Shown here: in pieces, positions 1 through 9,605 of the stretch
Position numbering within the stretch: position 1 is the first letter of the stretch
How the letters are laid out: the number at the start of each line of letters is the position of its first letter
NCBI GenBank assembly: GCA_963677655.1
Contig: OY782088.1
DNA length: 64,000 nt
Source: Saccharicrinis sp963677655
Lineage (GTDB): Bacteria; Bacteroidota; Bacteroidia; Bacteroidales; Marinilabiliaceae
Direction: 5' to 3' (one strand)
Made by a program: the position numbers and the translations under genes
The notes under the pieces: model-generated
What the model was told of the DNA's origin: nothing
Seen by the model: the letters and a program-made list of their open reading frames with translations, nothing else
Database searches by the model: none

Positions 1-79
1 CTTGAGTTTCTTTTTTACAAGAAACACCTAAAACGAGCACACATAATACTGATATAGTGATGTTTAAAATATTTTTCAT
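1..79 (-). CDS. N-terminus of a lipoprotein (runs off the window)
   Basis: Only the first 26 codons are in the window; the ATG is the complement of 77-79. The translation starts MKNILNITISVLCVLVLGVS followed by Cys-Lys-Lys-Glu, a signal peptide ending in a Cys typical of Bacteroidota lipoproteins. It lies about 100 bases downstream of the PKD-like lipoprotein gene on the same strand, so it is probably the next gene of the SusC/SusD operon. The mature domain is outside the window and its function cannot be given. Confidence 0.7.
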   Translation of the reverse strand, partial: MKNILNITISVLCVLVLGVSCKKETQ

Positions 80-112
80 AGGTAAATATTTGCATATTGA
101 AATCCATTATGG

Positions 113-138
113 TTGATGATTACAAACGGCATCATCAA
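113..138 (-). terminator. weak intergenic hairpin
   Basis: An 8-bp perfect inverted repeat, TTGATGAT (113-120) and ATCATCAA (131-138), lies between the PKD-like lipoprotein gene and the next lipoprotein. There is no clear T-run on the minus side, so it could be an attenuator or processing hairpin rather than a full terminator. Confidence 0.3.
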
Positions 139-175
139 TCACTTAGATTAATTTTTTAATTATTTTATTTATTGA

Positions 176-1822
176 TTAATCAAGTCCTTCTAGCTTAACA
201 CACATATCCTTAATCTTCCCAAAACCTGCAAAAACATTAGTTGGAGCTTTAGTATCTATTACCCCATCAATCTCCTCTTTATTATTTAATTGCCCTGAAG
301 CCCTATTAATTTTAAATTCATACAATTTTCCTTCAGTACCATTCCATGTAGCAACATAAAGCAAAGTTGCATTTACATCATCCAAAGGATAAAACCAGTC
401 TGTATTATAAATTTTCATTGAAGTAATTACTTCATCATCAGGAAAAACATCATTAATTAAAGTTGCTACCTTTTTAGAAGCAGCATAGCTATAAGTATAA
501 ATATTTCTATCTGAAGCATACAAAAAGAAGTTTCCTAATGGACCACATGCATAATATTTTGCATCGTATATTTCAGGTAAAGAACTTAAATCATACGAAT
601 TTACTGCCAAATTATGAATAGCTTCATTTTCTACGGAATTACCATTATCATCATAAACCGTTGAGCTTTTATTAAAATCTGCACGATACAATTCTTTGCT
701 GGTACCATCTGTAAATACAGCAAATGCATGACTGTTATAGCCCTTATCAAAGAACAACAAATCCTTATCGATATTATTCACATCAAATTTTATACTGGTT
801 TGATCTGGAAATCCAATAATTGAGGCTTCTTCCCAAAACGAAAACTCAAGACGAACAAAACGTTTATTGATATTATCATACATGACTCCTGCCTGTGCAA
901 CAGTTGTTGCTGCACAATCATCAGAAAAATACACATATGGAGCAATATCTAACTCACCTCCTAGATTACTACTCGGAGACAAAGCTTTTGAAAACTCTAC
1001 ATCCCATTGTTGTGAGGCCTGGTTGTTAATATTTTGAACCTGACCATTATTAATTAACAAGGAAACATAATGACAAAAACCACCACGTCCAACAAACTGC
1101 GGATAAACTATATCCTGCTCAGCTTTAAACAATTCCTGATCCTGATTAAGCAACTTAAAATCAGTTCCGCTAAGCTGTAAAAATTGCTGATCTGTACCTA
1201 CATAAACATAATCAATTACAGAACTATTTACACGAACAGCTGAAACAAAGTTTGGATCACCATTAATCTTTGAACCATTCTTTGCAGAATATACATTGTG
1301 TAACCACTTCGACTCATCTAACGTGGGAACAGCATTAGTAGTTGCAATATAGTCTAAATCACTTTGTCCATTTTCGTCGGTATGTAATACCATCCATCCA
1401 GAAACAACACTCTTCAAAATACTTACACTATATTTTACCTGCGTAACTGTATTATTTTGTCTATTAGTGATGTATAATACAACTGCATATGCATCATCAT
1501 CCGGTTCTTGTGTAATTTGAACTTTAAGGTTCTTTTCTTTAGATAATTCTTCAGCATATGATTCATCTTTACTCCATGCATCTGAATATATCACCCATTT
1601 ATATTCCAAATCACTCTCGTCTAATTCGTTTAATGTAAAGTTAATATCAGGATTTATTGACAAGGTATCAAATTGATCCAAGGCAAAAGACATATCAACT
1701 CCAGCAGTATCAACATATACCTCATTAATGTCCTGATAACTATAGCTTCCTTCATCTTTATAACATGAATGAAGCACTATAACTGCAATGATTATAAATA
1801 ATATTTTAACTGTATTCTTCAT
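176..1822 (-). CDS. PKD-like family surface lipoprotein
   Basis: A predicted lipoprotein of about 548 residues. The start chosen is the internal Met (MKNTVKILF), because the longer frame would begin inside the preceding gene; this start leaves a 13-base gap. A short hydrophobic segment ends in HSC, then an acidic, Tyr-rich mature protein follows. An early region (ELDESDLEYKWVIYSD) resembles the PKD-like Ig fold seen in lipoproteins next to SusC/SusD pairs. The C-terminal part (WFYPLDDVNATLLYVATWNG) looks like propeller or beta-sandwich repeats. It is probably a surface-exposed partner of the TonB receptor, helping capture a substrate. The substrate is unknown and no catalytic motif was recognised. 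Family assignment is by recall of the gene order SusC-SusD-DUF4843-PKD. Confidence 0.7.
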   Translation of the reverse strand: MKNTVKILFIIIAVIVLHSCYKDEGSYSYQDINEVYVDTAGVDMSFALDQFDTLSINPDINFTLNELDESDLEYKWVIYSDAWSKDESYAEELSKEKNLKVQITQEPDDDAYAVVLYITNRQNNTVTQVKYSVSILKSVVSGWMVLHTDENGQSDLDYIATTNAVPTLDESKWLHNVYSAKNGSKINGDPNFVSAVRVNSSVIDYVYVGTDQQFLQLSGTDFKLLNQDQELFKAEQDIVYPQFVGRGGFCHYVSLLINNGQVQNINNQASQQWDVEFSKALSPSSNLGGELDIAPYVYFSDDCAATTVAQAGVMYDNINKRFVRLEFSFWEEASIIGFPDQTSIKFDVNNIDKDLLFFDKGYNSHAFAVFTDGTSKELYRADFNKSSTVYDDNGNSVENEAIHNLAVNSYDLSSLPEIYDAKYYACGPLGNFFLYASDRNIYTYSYAASKKVATLINDVFPDDEVITSMKIYNTDWFYPLDDVNATLLYVATWNGTEGKLYEFKINRASGQLNNKEEIDGVIDTKAPTNVFAGFGKIKDMCVKLEGLD

Positions 1823-1835
1823 ATCTGCCACTTCT

Positions 1836-2597
1836 TTATTTAGAACCATAATATATCTCTTCTAATACTTCAGCCTCATCGTCAACATATATTGGCCCAT
1901 TCACTTCTCGATATTCTTCATAAGCCTCATTTAATGTGATAACAAAACTTTGAATTTCAGATATTGTATACACACCTTCTTCAGGTGCAGTAGTTACTCT
2001 AGCTGTCTGAGGCCAATCTGTAAGCCCTAATACATCAATGGCAAAACGGTATTTATTTTCACTATATACGCCAAAGAAATATTCAGGCCAGTGATCTGGT
2101 TCTAAAAGAATATCTCCCCATGTAAGTGTAAAGTTCAAGTCGTCTACATACCCTTTTCCAAGATCCCCTTCATCTGTGATTTCCAAATCAATTGAAACAG
2201 CCTCTTCCTGAGTATCATCTGTGCGATAAAGTACAACAGGAAGGTAAGATATATATTCATTAGCTTCCATTACGCCATCCAAAAGCTTATAATGTGTACC
2301 TGCCACAGCCGTACTACTTTCGGATAAAACTGTTGCCTTGAAAGATCTGTCAGTATCAACAACATCACCCATTAATCTAACCTTAATTAAAAAGGTATCA
2401 ACCATTAATGATGAATTTTGAAGTGCAAACGAAAAGTTTTTTTCTGATACTCTGGATTCAACAGTATTGATAACAGTACGTTCATAAAAATATACTTTAC
2501 CCTCCAAACTATAATCCATTACTTCACTCTGTTCGCACGCTACCAGTGAGAGTACGAGAACTAATACGAGTATGATATTTTTTATTTTTGTATTCAT
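1836..2597 (-). CDS. DUF4843-like lipoprotein
   Basis: The start is set at MNTKIKNII because GGAGG lies about 6 bases upstream and the start falls one base after the SusD stop codon; the longer frame would overlap SusD. A signal peptide rich in Val and Leu ends in LVAC, giving a lipoprotein of about 253 residues. The mature protein has beta-rich segments such as KVYFYERTVINTVES and TFLIKVRLMGDVVDTDRSF, and a typical phrase AVAGTHYKLLDG, as in DUF4843 proteins beside SusC/SusD pairs. Function is unknown; it probably belongs to the outer-membrane uptake complex. Its tight spacing to SusD suggests co-translation. Confidence 0.7.
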   Translation of the reverse strand: MNTKIKNIILVLVLVLSLVACEQSEVMDYSLEGKVYFYERTVINTVESRVSEKNFSFALQNSSLMVDTFLIKVRLMGDVVDTDRSFKATVLSESSTAVAGTHYKLLDGVMEANEYISYLPVVLYRTDDTQEEAVSIDLEITDEGDLGKGYVDDLNFTLTWGDILLEPDHWPEYFFGVYSENKYRFAIDVLGLTDWPQTARVTTAPEEGVYTISEIQSFVITLNEAYEEYREVNGPIYVDDEAEVLEEIYYGSK

Positions 2598-2598
2598 C

Positions 2599-4059
2599 TT
2601 AACGTCCTCCATATTCAATTTCATCATCAGGTAAAGGCAATACATAATCAGGTGCTACATAGCTATAGGTTAATGAACCTCCTGATATACTTGGTACAGG
2701 AATATAATCCATGTTAAGTCGTTTGAAATAATAAAACAATTGACCCTCACACATAAATTCTTTGGCAAATTCTTTATATATCTCATCTGAAACTTCAGCT
2801 TTTGTTAAACTCTCAGAAAGTTGATCAGGAAGATTACGTTGTAGCCTAACCGTATTCAGGTAACTCACTGATTGTGCAATATCATCATCATTTAAAGCAC
2901 ATTCCGCTGCAATATAATATGCCTCACTGATACGCATCAAAGGCATTTTATATAAATAAGCAGTTCCGCTACCTGTAGGCTGTTTAAGCTTGGTTGAAAA
3001 ACGAATATCAACATCAGTAAGAAGCTCGGTTAAATAAGTATATCTATAATCACCATAATAACCTGACTTATTTAACTCAAACAAACCTTCGTAGTTTTCA
3101 TCATACATATATAAGCCATCGTCTGTTGTAAAATAACTAGTATAAAAATCTCTTAACTCTCCATCATACAATGCAAAAATTAACTCCTCACTTAATACAT
3201 AATTTCTACTATCCTCACCAGCTGTAGTGATTTCTGATTCCGGAGTCCAGGTAAAATAAGATTGATTAATTACTTCCTGAGCTGCATCATAAGCATTAGT
3301 GTAATCTTGTTTATATAAATAAACACGAGCCATTAACAACTTTACAGCGTAATAATTAAACTTATAAAATCGGTCTCGCTCATATGATTCATCATCCGTT
3401 GAAGTAGTCGTATTCGTTTCTATTACAGGATCTTTAAGTAAACTTTCCTGAGCAATATTTAAATCACTTAAAGCATAATCAATGACTTCGCTAACCGAAG
3501 ATAAAGCTGTAACTGTTGTTTGTAAAGTTGTTACGTATGGTACGGCATCTTCATTTGGATCAGCCAAATATGATTTTCCAAAAAGCCTTAGTAAATCAAA
3601 ATGAAGAAATGCTCTTAATCCATAAGCCTCGCCTTTAATTAAATCATAATTACGACCGGTAAACATGCCTTTATCTGTTTTTTCAAGCTGCGCAATTAGT
3701 TCATTCAGGTTAGCAATGGCATTATACATATTACCCCAAATATTATCAATAATACTTACACTGGAATCATCAGTATAATCATACTGAGCAGGATAATAAT
3801 AAGCATGTGATGTTTGATAGATACCTGTGTAATATTGTGCCAGAACATCTGTAAAACCAAAGGTTAACTCTCTACCATACAAAGATTCATCAGTCATTAA
3901 CAAATAAACACCAGTTAATGCATCCTTAAAGCCCTGTTCCGATTCAAAATTATCATCTGCCTTTATCTCAGTTTTAGGACTTACATCTAACCATTTTTCA
4001 CACGAGAATAATGGAACGATCAGTAATAAACTTAAAGTTATATAATAATACTTCTTCAT
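2599..4059 (-). CDS. SusD/RagB-type nutrient-binding lipoprotein
   Basis: This 486-residue lipoprotein has a signal peptide ending in LFSC and then the classic SusD opening CEKWLDVSPKTEIKADDNFES. The TPR-like scaffold (YDLIKGEAYGLRAFLHFDLLRLFG) and the C-terminal pattern (LMRISEAYYIAAECALN, then EFMCEGQLFYYFKRLN) are standard for RagB/SusD. It acts on the cell surface as the lid or binding subunit of the SusC channel encoded just upstream. A strong ribosome site (AAGGAGGG) precedes the ATG, and only 11 bases separate it from the SusC stop. The ligand cannot be predicted, and no glycosidase accompanies this pair. Confidence 0.93.
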   Translation of the reverse strand: MKKYYYITLSLLLIVPLFSCEKWLDVSPKTEIKADDNFESEQGFKDALTGVYLLMTDESLYGRELTFGFTDVLAQYYTGIYQTSHAYYYPAQYDYTDDSSVSIIDNIWGNMYNAIANLNELIAQLEKTDKGMFTGRNYDLIKGEAYGLRAFLHFDLLRLFGKSYLADPNEDAVPYVTTLQTTVTALSSVSEVIDYALSDLNIAQESLLKDPVIETNTTTSTDDESYERDRFYKFNYYAVKLLMARVYLYKQDYTNAYDAAQEVINQSYFTWTPESEITTAGEDSRNYVLSEELIFALYDGELRDFYTSYFTTDDGLYMYDENYEGLFELNKSGYYGDYRYTYLTELLTDVDIRFSTKLKQPTGSGTAYLYKMPLMRISEAYYIAAECALNDDDIAQSVSYLNTVRLQRNLPDQLSESLTKAEVSDEIYKEFAKEFMCEGQLFYYFKRLNMDYIPVPSISGGSLTYSYVAPDYVLPLPDDEIEYGGR

Positions 4060-4070
4060 AATTTCCCTCC

Positions 4071-7000
4071 TTAAAACCTTGTTTGAACTGAAAACGAAAA
4101 TACCCTCGCTCTTGGATATGATAATCCAAACTCTTGTTTTACACTCGTTAACCTACCAATATCATTCATATTAAAAGCCACTCGCAAATATTCAACAGGA
4201 CTCTTTTGCACCCATTTTGCGCGAGACAAATCATAAGCAATATTCACTGAAGAGAAAATTACTTCATTTAAATCTTCAACAAATCGGGATGTTGGTTTTG
4301 TAACTGAATTATCCGTAATGCTTTTAAATTTAGCAGGAACACCTGGTGTGTTCCATCTATCGGTAAGTACCCTTTTATCAACATTATCATTTAGCACATC
4401 TACATTTTCAACCTTATTTACTAATGTTGAGTTATAGGTTTGACCACCGAACCTGTAGGAAAATGATAAATTCAGGTCCCAACCTTTATATCTGTAATTA
4501 CCACCAAAATTACCTATGAACTTAGGAGTTTCATCACCACAAACCACCTGATCTGCTGTACTCCAGTCAAAAGTATATGTTCCATCTTTTTTAACAAACA
4601 CTTCCTGTCCGGTTACAGGATCAATCCCTTTGGAACGCACAGCCCAAATTGCTGTCATACTCTGCCCTTCTTCATAGCGGATTGAAGGCGTTTGTTGAGC
4701 CGCAACTTCCTCTTCAGAAGAACCTCCTTCTTCTTTAGCTGCATCCTGGGCATCATTCAATTCTTTTAATGCATCTGAAATTTTTGAGATTTTGTTTGTG
4801 TTATGACTAATATTGAAAAACAGATTTAACGAACTTCTATTAGCAGTATTTGACCAGGCTCTATAATTGAAACTCAATTCAAATCCCTTATTTTCAGTCT
4901 CTCCCAGATTTTCACGATACGAAGTAAATCCCATAGACGGAGCTAATGTAATATCCGTTAATAAGTTTGTTGTAGTAGAATTATATACATCCACACGTGC
5001 AGATAATTTATTATTAAATAGTGCTATATCAGCTCCGATATTTCTATCATAAACCTGTTGCCATTGAAGATGATCATTTGCCAATCCCAGCAATATAACC
5101 CCCATATCACCATTGTAAGTTTTATCGGTTAAATATGAGTATGTTGAAATGGCCTGATATGAATTAAAATTTTGAGAACCTGTATATCCCAGAGATGCTC
5201 TGATTTTCAACAAATCCACATATGTAATATTCTTAAAAAAATCTTCCTGATGTACATTCCAGCCAACACCAACAGACCAGAAACTACCCCATCTTTCTTT
5301 AGCTCCAAACATCGAAGAACCATTAATACGATAAGATGCATCTGCTAAGTACTTATTATCATACGAATAGTTAAAAGAACCAATACCTCCAACACTTCGA
5401 GTAGTACTTTCGCTTCCAGTTGGACTTCCTCCATCTATATATTGACTACCAAAAGAAATGTAATCCATTTTATCTGAAGGGAATCCCACTGCAGTCATAC
5501 CACTGGTTTCTGAAACTGATTCCTCTAAATTGTACAATAAGTTTGTATATAAAAGATGTTTATTTTTATGAAATGAATAGGCTAATCCCACATTAACCAA
5601 CAAATCAACACTTTTACCATTATTCTTTGTATACTGACCTCTTAACAGGTACTCATCTGACGTGGATGAAATATTAGCATAATCGGTATGAGATGCTGGT
5701 TTAAAAACATCTGATTCATTCTGCTTCTGAGTATATCCAAACCTACTCGTAAACTTTAAATTTTTAGCAACGTTCCACTCTCCATAAAAATTCTCAGTAA
5801 TTAATGTATACTTACTTTGATCTTTACTATTGAGACTTGCATTATACAATGGATTATAAATTCCATTATCATACTCCTTTATTAAGTTACCACTCTCATT
5901 ATATATTCTGTAATAAGGATTCATTAATGAGTAATCCGAAAAACTACCATAAGGAGAATTTACTGCTTTATTATTGTCAATAGTTAGTTCATTTCTAAAG
6001 AGTAATTTTTTAAACCGATAGGATAAAGTCACGTTTCCTGAAGTCGTTGTACGTGAAGAACCTTTCATAACACCGGCAATATTATTATAGGCTAGATTTG
6101 CTGAATAGCGCATGGCATCATCTCCACCATCCAGATACATACTATGTTTTTGTCCAACTCCTAACCTTAAAGGTTTAGCCATCCAATAAGTATCTACTCC
6201 TCTTACTATTTCTTTATAAAGCTCGTTGTATTCCTCTGTCAACCCAGCCTGTTCATAAGCATTAGCAGAGGTATATTTACCCGCTAATACTTCAGCCTGA
6301 AGCTTTTCTTGGGCATTAGTTAAGTTGTATGAAGTTAAATCAGGTACTGTAATATCTATACTTCCGTTGTAGCTGGCTCTCAGTTTTCCTTGTTCTGGCT
6401 GTACTGTTTCAATAATAACTACTCCATTTGCAGCCTTAGAACCATAAACCGCCTTGGCTGCTGCATCTTTTAAAAGGGTAATACTTTTAACAAGGTTCAT
6501 ATCCATATCATAAACCTTCTCCATGGTTGTTTCAAAACCGTTTAAGATAAAAAGAGGTTGATTGGGTGAATTTTCATATTCTCCTTCCAAATCAACATCT
6601 AAGGTCGTAGGCCCGCGCATCTGTATTTCTGGTAGTTTATTGGGATCACTGCCAAAATCAACATTCTCAACAATATTAAAAGCAGGATCTATATTTTTAA
6701 GACTAACCAAAATATTTTGATTACTAATAGCTTTTAAATCATCACTTCCATAAGTAACTGCAGATCCGGTAAATGTTTCTGTTTTACGGGTAAACATACC
6801 GTTCCCGACAACTGCTATCTCCTGTAGTTCGGCAACATCATCCTCCATAGTGACCAACAGTAAAGATTGTCCCTTATATTCCATTTCCTTGGTCTTCATC
6901 CCCATAAACGAAAACTGGAGCGTATAGGTTGTGTCATTGGGAATCTTGATATGAAACATTCCATTTTCATCTGTAACAATTCCTCTATTGGTTCCTTTGA

Positions 7001-7454
7001 GCCATATATTTACACCAGGAATGGGTAATTCTTTATTATCTGTAATAACCCCTGTAACATCTTTTTCTTCAATAACTTTATAATCTAGTAATGAAGTATT
7101 CGATTGACCTGGAATAAATTTGATCCCAATGATCGTTCCCTTTATTTGGTACACAAACCCACTTCCTTTAAAAACCTGATTTAATACTTTTTGCAGTTTT
7201 TCATTATCAACTTTAATCGTAATGGATTGCATCTGCAATGTGTCTTTTGAATTATACACAAAACTATAATCTGTCTGACTCTGAATTTCATCAAAAAACT
7301 GTTTTAAGTTAGCTTCTTTTAAATCCAAAGTCACTTCATCCTTATTATCCTGAGCAACAACACTTAAAGTACCCAGCAATAACAAAAAGGAACACAACAC
7401 TAATTCTTTCATACCCCTTTTTAGTGTATTATAAATTATTATATCAATCTTCAT
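4071..7454 (-). CDS. SusC/RagA-type TonB-dependent transporter with STN domain
   Basis: An outer-membrane TonB-dependent channel of about 1127 residues. A longer frame begins with GTG at 7493, so I prefer the ATG at 7454; another Met (MKELVLCSFLLLL) at 7412 is also possible. After the signal peptide (ending VVAQ) comes an STN domain (VTLDLKEANLKQFFDEIQSQ), then a carboxypeptidase-regulatory-like Ig fold (VTGVITDNKELPIPGVNIWL), a plug with the variant motif VVGNGMFTRKTETFTGSA, and the 22-strand barrel ending in aromatic RVFSFSVQTRF. An STN domain usually means signalling to an inner-membrane anti-sigma factor, which fits the FecR gene directly upstream. It pairs with the SusD downstream. Confidence 0.93.
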   Translation of the reverse strand: MKIDIIIYNTLKRGMKELVLCSFLLLLGTLSVVAQDNKDEVTLDLKEANLKQFFDEIQSQTDYSFVYNSKDTLQMQSITIKVDNEKLQKVLNQVFKGSGFVYQIKGTIIGIKFIPGQSNTSLLDYKVIEEKDVTGVITDNKELPIPGVNIWLKGTNRGIVTDENGMFHIKIPNDTTYTLQFSFMGMKTKEMEYKGQSLLLVTMEDDVAELQEIAVVGNGMFTRKTETFTGSAVTYGSDDLKAISNQNILVSLKNIDPAFNIVENVDFGSDPNKLPEIQMRGPTTLDVDLEGEYENSPNQPLFILNGFETTMEKVYDMDMNLVKSITLLKDAAAKAVYGSKAANGVVIIETVQPEQGKLRASYNGSIDITVPDLTSYNLTNAQEKLQAEVLAGKYTSANAYEQAGLTEEYNELYKEIVRGVDTYWMAKPLRLGVGQKHSMYLDGGDDAMRYSANLAYNNIAGVMKGSSRTTTSGNVTLSYRFKKLLFRNELTIDNNKAVNSPYGSFSDYSLMNPYYRIYNESGNLIKEYDNGIYNPLYNASLNSKDQSKYTLITENFYGEWNVAKNLKFTSRFGYTQKQNESDVFKPASHTDYANISSTSDEYLLRGQYTKNNGKSVDLLVNVGLAYSFHKNKHLLYTNLLYNLEESVSETSGMTAVGFPSDKMDYISFGSQYIDGGSPTGSESTTRSVGGIGSFNYSYDNKYLADASYRINGSSMFGAKERWGSFWSVGVGWNVHQEDFFKNITYVDLLKIRASLGYTGSQNFNSYQAISTYSYLTDKTYNGDMGVILLGLANDHLQWQQVYDRNIGADIALFNNKLSARVDVYNSTTTNLLTDITLAPSMGFTSYRENLGETENKGFELSFNYRAWSNTANRSSLNLFFNISHNTNKISKISDALKELNDAQDAAKEEGGSSEEEVAAQQTPSIRYEEGQSMTAIWAVRSKGIDPVTGQEVFVKKDGTYTFDWSTADQVVCGDETPKFIGNFGGNYRYKGWDLNLSFSYRFGGQTYNSTLVNKVENVDVLNDNVDKRVLTDRWNTPGVPAKFKSITDNSVTKPTSRFVEDLNEVIFSSVNIAYDLSRAKWVQKSPVEYLRVAFNMNDIGRLTSVKQEFGLSYPRARVFSFSVQTRF

Positions 7455-7492
7455 TTTATAAATATTCTCTAATAGCAAGTCTCTTGTCTTCA

Positions 7493-8632
7493 CTAATTAT
7501 TAATCATTATATTTTTACCATGTAAGGAAAACTTAACATCAGTTGTAAATTCAATTGCATTTAATATATTGTCTAAACTTTCTTTTCTAGGTAGATTACC
7601 GGTATATCTTAAGTTCTTAAGCTCTTCTTTTTTAAACTGAAAATCAACATCATACCACAGCGATAAATTCTCCATAATTTCCACTAAAGACATATCATTG
7701 AAAATAAATTTGCCTATATTCCATGCTACATACGGATCAATATCTACATTAGTCAACACAACCTCCTTGCTACTTTTGCTAAAGGTGGCTAACTGGTTAG
7801 GTTTCATCTTTTGTTCCTCTAAAAAATAATCAGAAATCAAACTAACGCTACCATGTACAAGCACCACTTCAATTTTGTCCTTTTCTCTGTTTTTTACATT
7901 AAATGCTGTACCGTATTGCTTTACTTTAACCTCATCAGTTAAAACATAAAATGGTCTGTTCTTATCTTTAGCAATCTCAAAATATGCTTCTCCCTTCAAT
8001 TGCACTTCCCGGGTTGAATCATTAAATGCAATTGGATATTTTAAAGAACTCTCTGAATTTAGATGTACTTTAGTTCCATCGGACAGTGTAATTCGATACT
8101 CTCCTCCTCTTGGAATTATTATCGTGTTATATTTATTTTCTGATTCTTTATCTTCAGTCTGATTATATGATATACTACCTCCTGAATTGGTTGCAATAAC
8201 CTGATTATCGTATTTAATGTTAACATTTGCACTTTCTTCAAGATTGATTTCTGAACCATCATCAGATAAAAGGATCGCTTTTGACTGTCCGGGTACTACT
8301 TCTACAGCGTTATTTTTTAACAGATAATAAACCGGAGTAACCAGTGCGATCAATAATACTACAGCTGCTGCATATTTACTCCAGGTTTTCAACCAAATTT
8401 TCTTTGTATTTTGACCTGTTCTGTTAATAAAATTTTCAAATGCTTGTTCATGGTTAATCTCCTTATATGTTGAATATAATTCTGAAATATATTTTGAATT
8501 AGATACCTTTTCGAAAAATAACCTATTCTCATCAGACTCCTCAATCCATTGATCTAAGGTCTTTTTCTCTTCTTTTGAAATATCTCCAATTAGATATTTA
8601 AATATTAATGTATTTATAACCCGATGTTCCAT
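7493..8632 (-). CDS. FecR-family anti-sigma factor
   Basis: A 379-residue inner-membrane protein. The N-terminal cytoplasmic part (residues 1-80) should bind the sigma factor. A transmembrane helix lies near residues 86-105 (YAAAVVLLIALVTPVYYLL). The periplasmic FecR domain contains PRGGEYRITLSDGTKVHLNS and GEAYFEIAKDKNRPFYVLT, and the C-terminal DUF4974-like part reads FNDMSLVEIMENLSLWYDVD. It lies between the ECF sigma gene and the STN-domain SusC, the usual trio in which substrate at the outer membrane releases the sigma factor. A strong ribosome site (GGAGGG) precedes the start. Confidence 0.93.
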   Translation of the reverse strand: MEHRVINTLIFKYLIGDISKEEKKTLDQWIEESDENRLFFEKVSNSKYISELYSTYKEINHEQAFENFINRTGQNTKKIWLKTWSKYAAAVVLLIALVTPVYYLLKNNAVEVVPGQSKAILLSDDGSEINLEESANVNIKYDNQVIATNSGGSISYNQTEDKESENKYNTIIIPRGGEYRITLSDGTKVHLNSESSLKYPIAFNDSTREVQLKGEAYFEIAKDKNRPFYVLTDEVKVKQYGTAFNVKNREKDKIEVVLVHGSVSLISDYFLEEQKMKPNQLATFSKSSKEVVLTNVDIDPYVAWNIGKFIFNDMSLVEIMENLSLWYDVDFQFKKEELKNLRYTGNLPRKESLDNILNAIEFTTDVKFSLHGKNIMINN

Positions 8633-8723
8633 ATACCCTCCATTTAATCTATAAACAACTAACTATAGAAAAAGGGGTACATATTTTTAAAAAAATATTT
8701 AAAACAATTGGGTCAAGCAGAAA

Positions 8724-9293
8724 TTATTTAAATAAATATGGAAACAACATCAGTAAAATACGGGGGTCTATTTGATTTTTAAGTTTTTTGATGGCTCTTT
8801 TCTTTTGTGTTTTTACTGTTTCAACAGAAAGCTCCAGTAAATCAGCAATTTCAGCATTCTTTTTCCCTTGCAAATGCAACTCAAATACTTGTTTACATCT
8901 ATCAGGCAATGTATCAATCACAGCATAAATCTTACGGTAGATTTCTTGCTCATCCATTTCATTTTCAAGACTAAAAAAATCATCTGTTTCAGATTTTACT
9001 TGAGAGGCATATTTTTCTTTAACATTGATATGTTTTAAGTAATTCAAAGACTTATTACGAATAGAATTATATAGGTAACTTGTAAACGCATTTATATGAT
9101 CAAAATCCAGGTCTTGTTCCCATATAGAAATGAATAAATCCTGAACAATATCTTCTGCAACACTCTGATCCTTTACATATTTTAATGCGTACAACACCAA
9201 AATACGATAGTATTGGTTATAAAGCTGTTTATATGCAACTTTATCCTTTTTCCCTAATTTCTGCAAAAAGATATGTTCCTCTTCTATTTTCAT
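8724..9293 (-). CDS. ECF RNA polymerase sigma factor
   Basis: A 189-residue sigma-70 family protein of the large Bacteroidota group. Region 2 is seen in FKQLYNQYYRILVLYA-like sequence and in DQSVAEDIVQDLFISIWEQ; region 4 is VIDTLPDRCKQVFELHLQGKK, followed by the helix-turn-helix (NAEIADLLELSVETVKTQKK). The last residues (PRILLMLFPYLFK) are hydrophobic, which is common in this family. It is followed by its FecR anti-sigma gene after 91 bases and probably drives the SusC/SusD operon. A plausible -33/-7 promoter lies about 120 bases upstream. Confidence 0.94.
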   Translation of the reverse strand: MKIEEEHIFLQKLGKKDKVAYKQLYNQYYRILVLYALKYVKDQSVAEDIVQDLFISIWEQDLDFDHINAFTSYLYNSIRNKSLNYLKHINVKEKYASQVKSETDDFFSLENEMDEQEIYRKIYAVIDTLPDRCKQVFELHLQGKKNAEIADLLELSVETVKTQKKRAIKKLKNQIDPRILLMLFPYLFK

Positions 9294-9413
9294 TGAATAA
9301 TGTACTTACTACAATAAAATATAATCAATTTAGATCATATTATAAACAGAGTCTGATTATTTATTGTTCTTTCTTCGATCTATTTTCAAAGAATTATGGA
9401 GAAATGGAGCTTG

Positions 9414-9443
9414 CAAATATATATCTATATAATACTTCACAAA
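9414..9443 (-). promoter_or_regulatory. predicted promoter of the ECF sigma operon
   Basis: On the minus strand TTTG (9443-9440) and TATATTTG (9421-9414) are separated by 18 bases, close to the Bacteroidota -33 TTTG / -7 TAnnTTTG consensus. Transcription would begin near 9407 and leave a leader of about 110 bases before the sigma factor ATG. Confidence 0.5.
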
Positions 9444-9585
9444 CTTAACTCATTGATTTTTTTAAAAAAACTTTTCTATAATCCTTTAAGAATAGTTTTA
9501 CAAAAAACATAGAATACTATATTTCAATACATTTAACTTCAACTAAAACTAACATTAATACAACCTGCCTGACTAATTCAGTTAT

Positions 9586-9593
9586 TACCTTTG
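9586..9593 (+). promoter_or_regulatory. predicted -7 box upstream of the PHP gene
   Basis: TACCTTTG matches TAnnTTTG and ends 12 bases before the ATG at 9606, implying a very short leader. No convincing -33 box was found. Confidence 0.4.
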
Positions 9594-9605
9594 TAAAAAA
9601 ACAAG

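Noticed and set aside
7455..7493. Longer SusC start at 7493
   Set aside because: The codon is GTG and abuts the FecR stop; the ATG at 7454 gives a better signal peptide.
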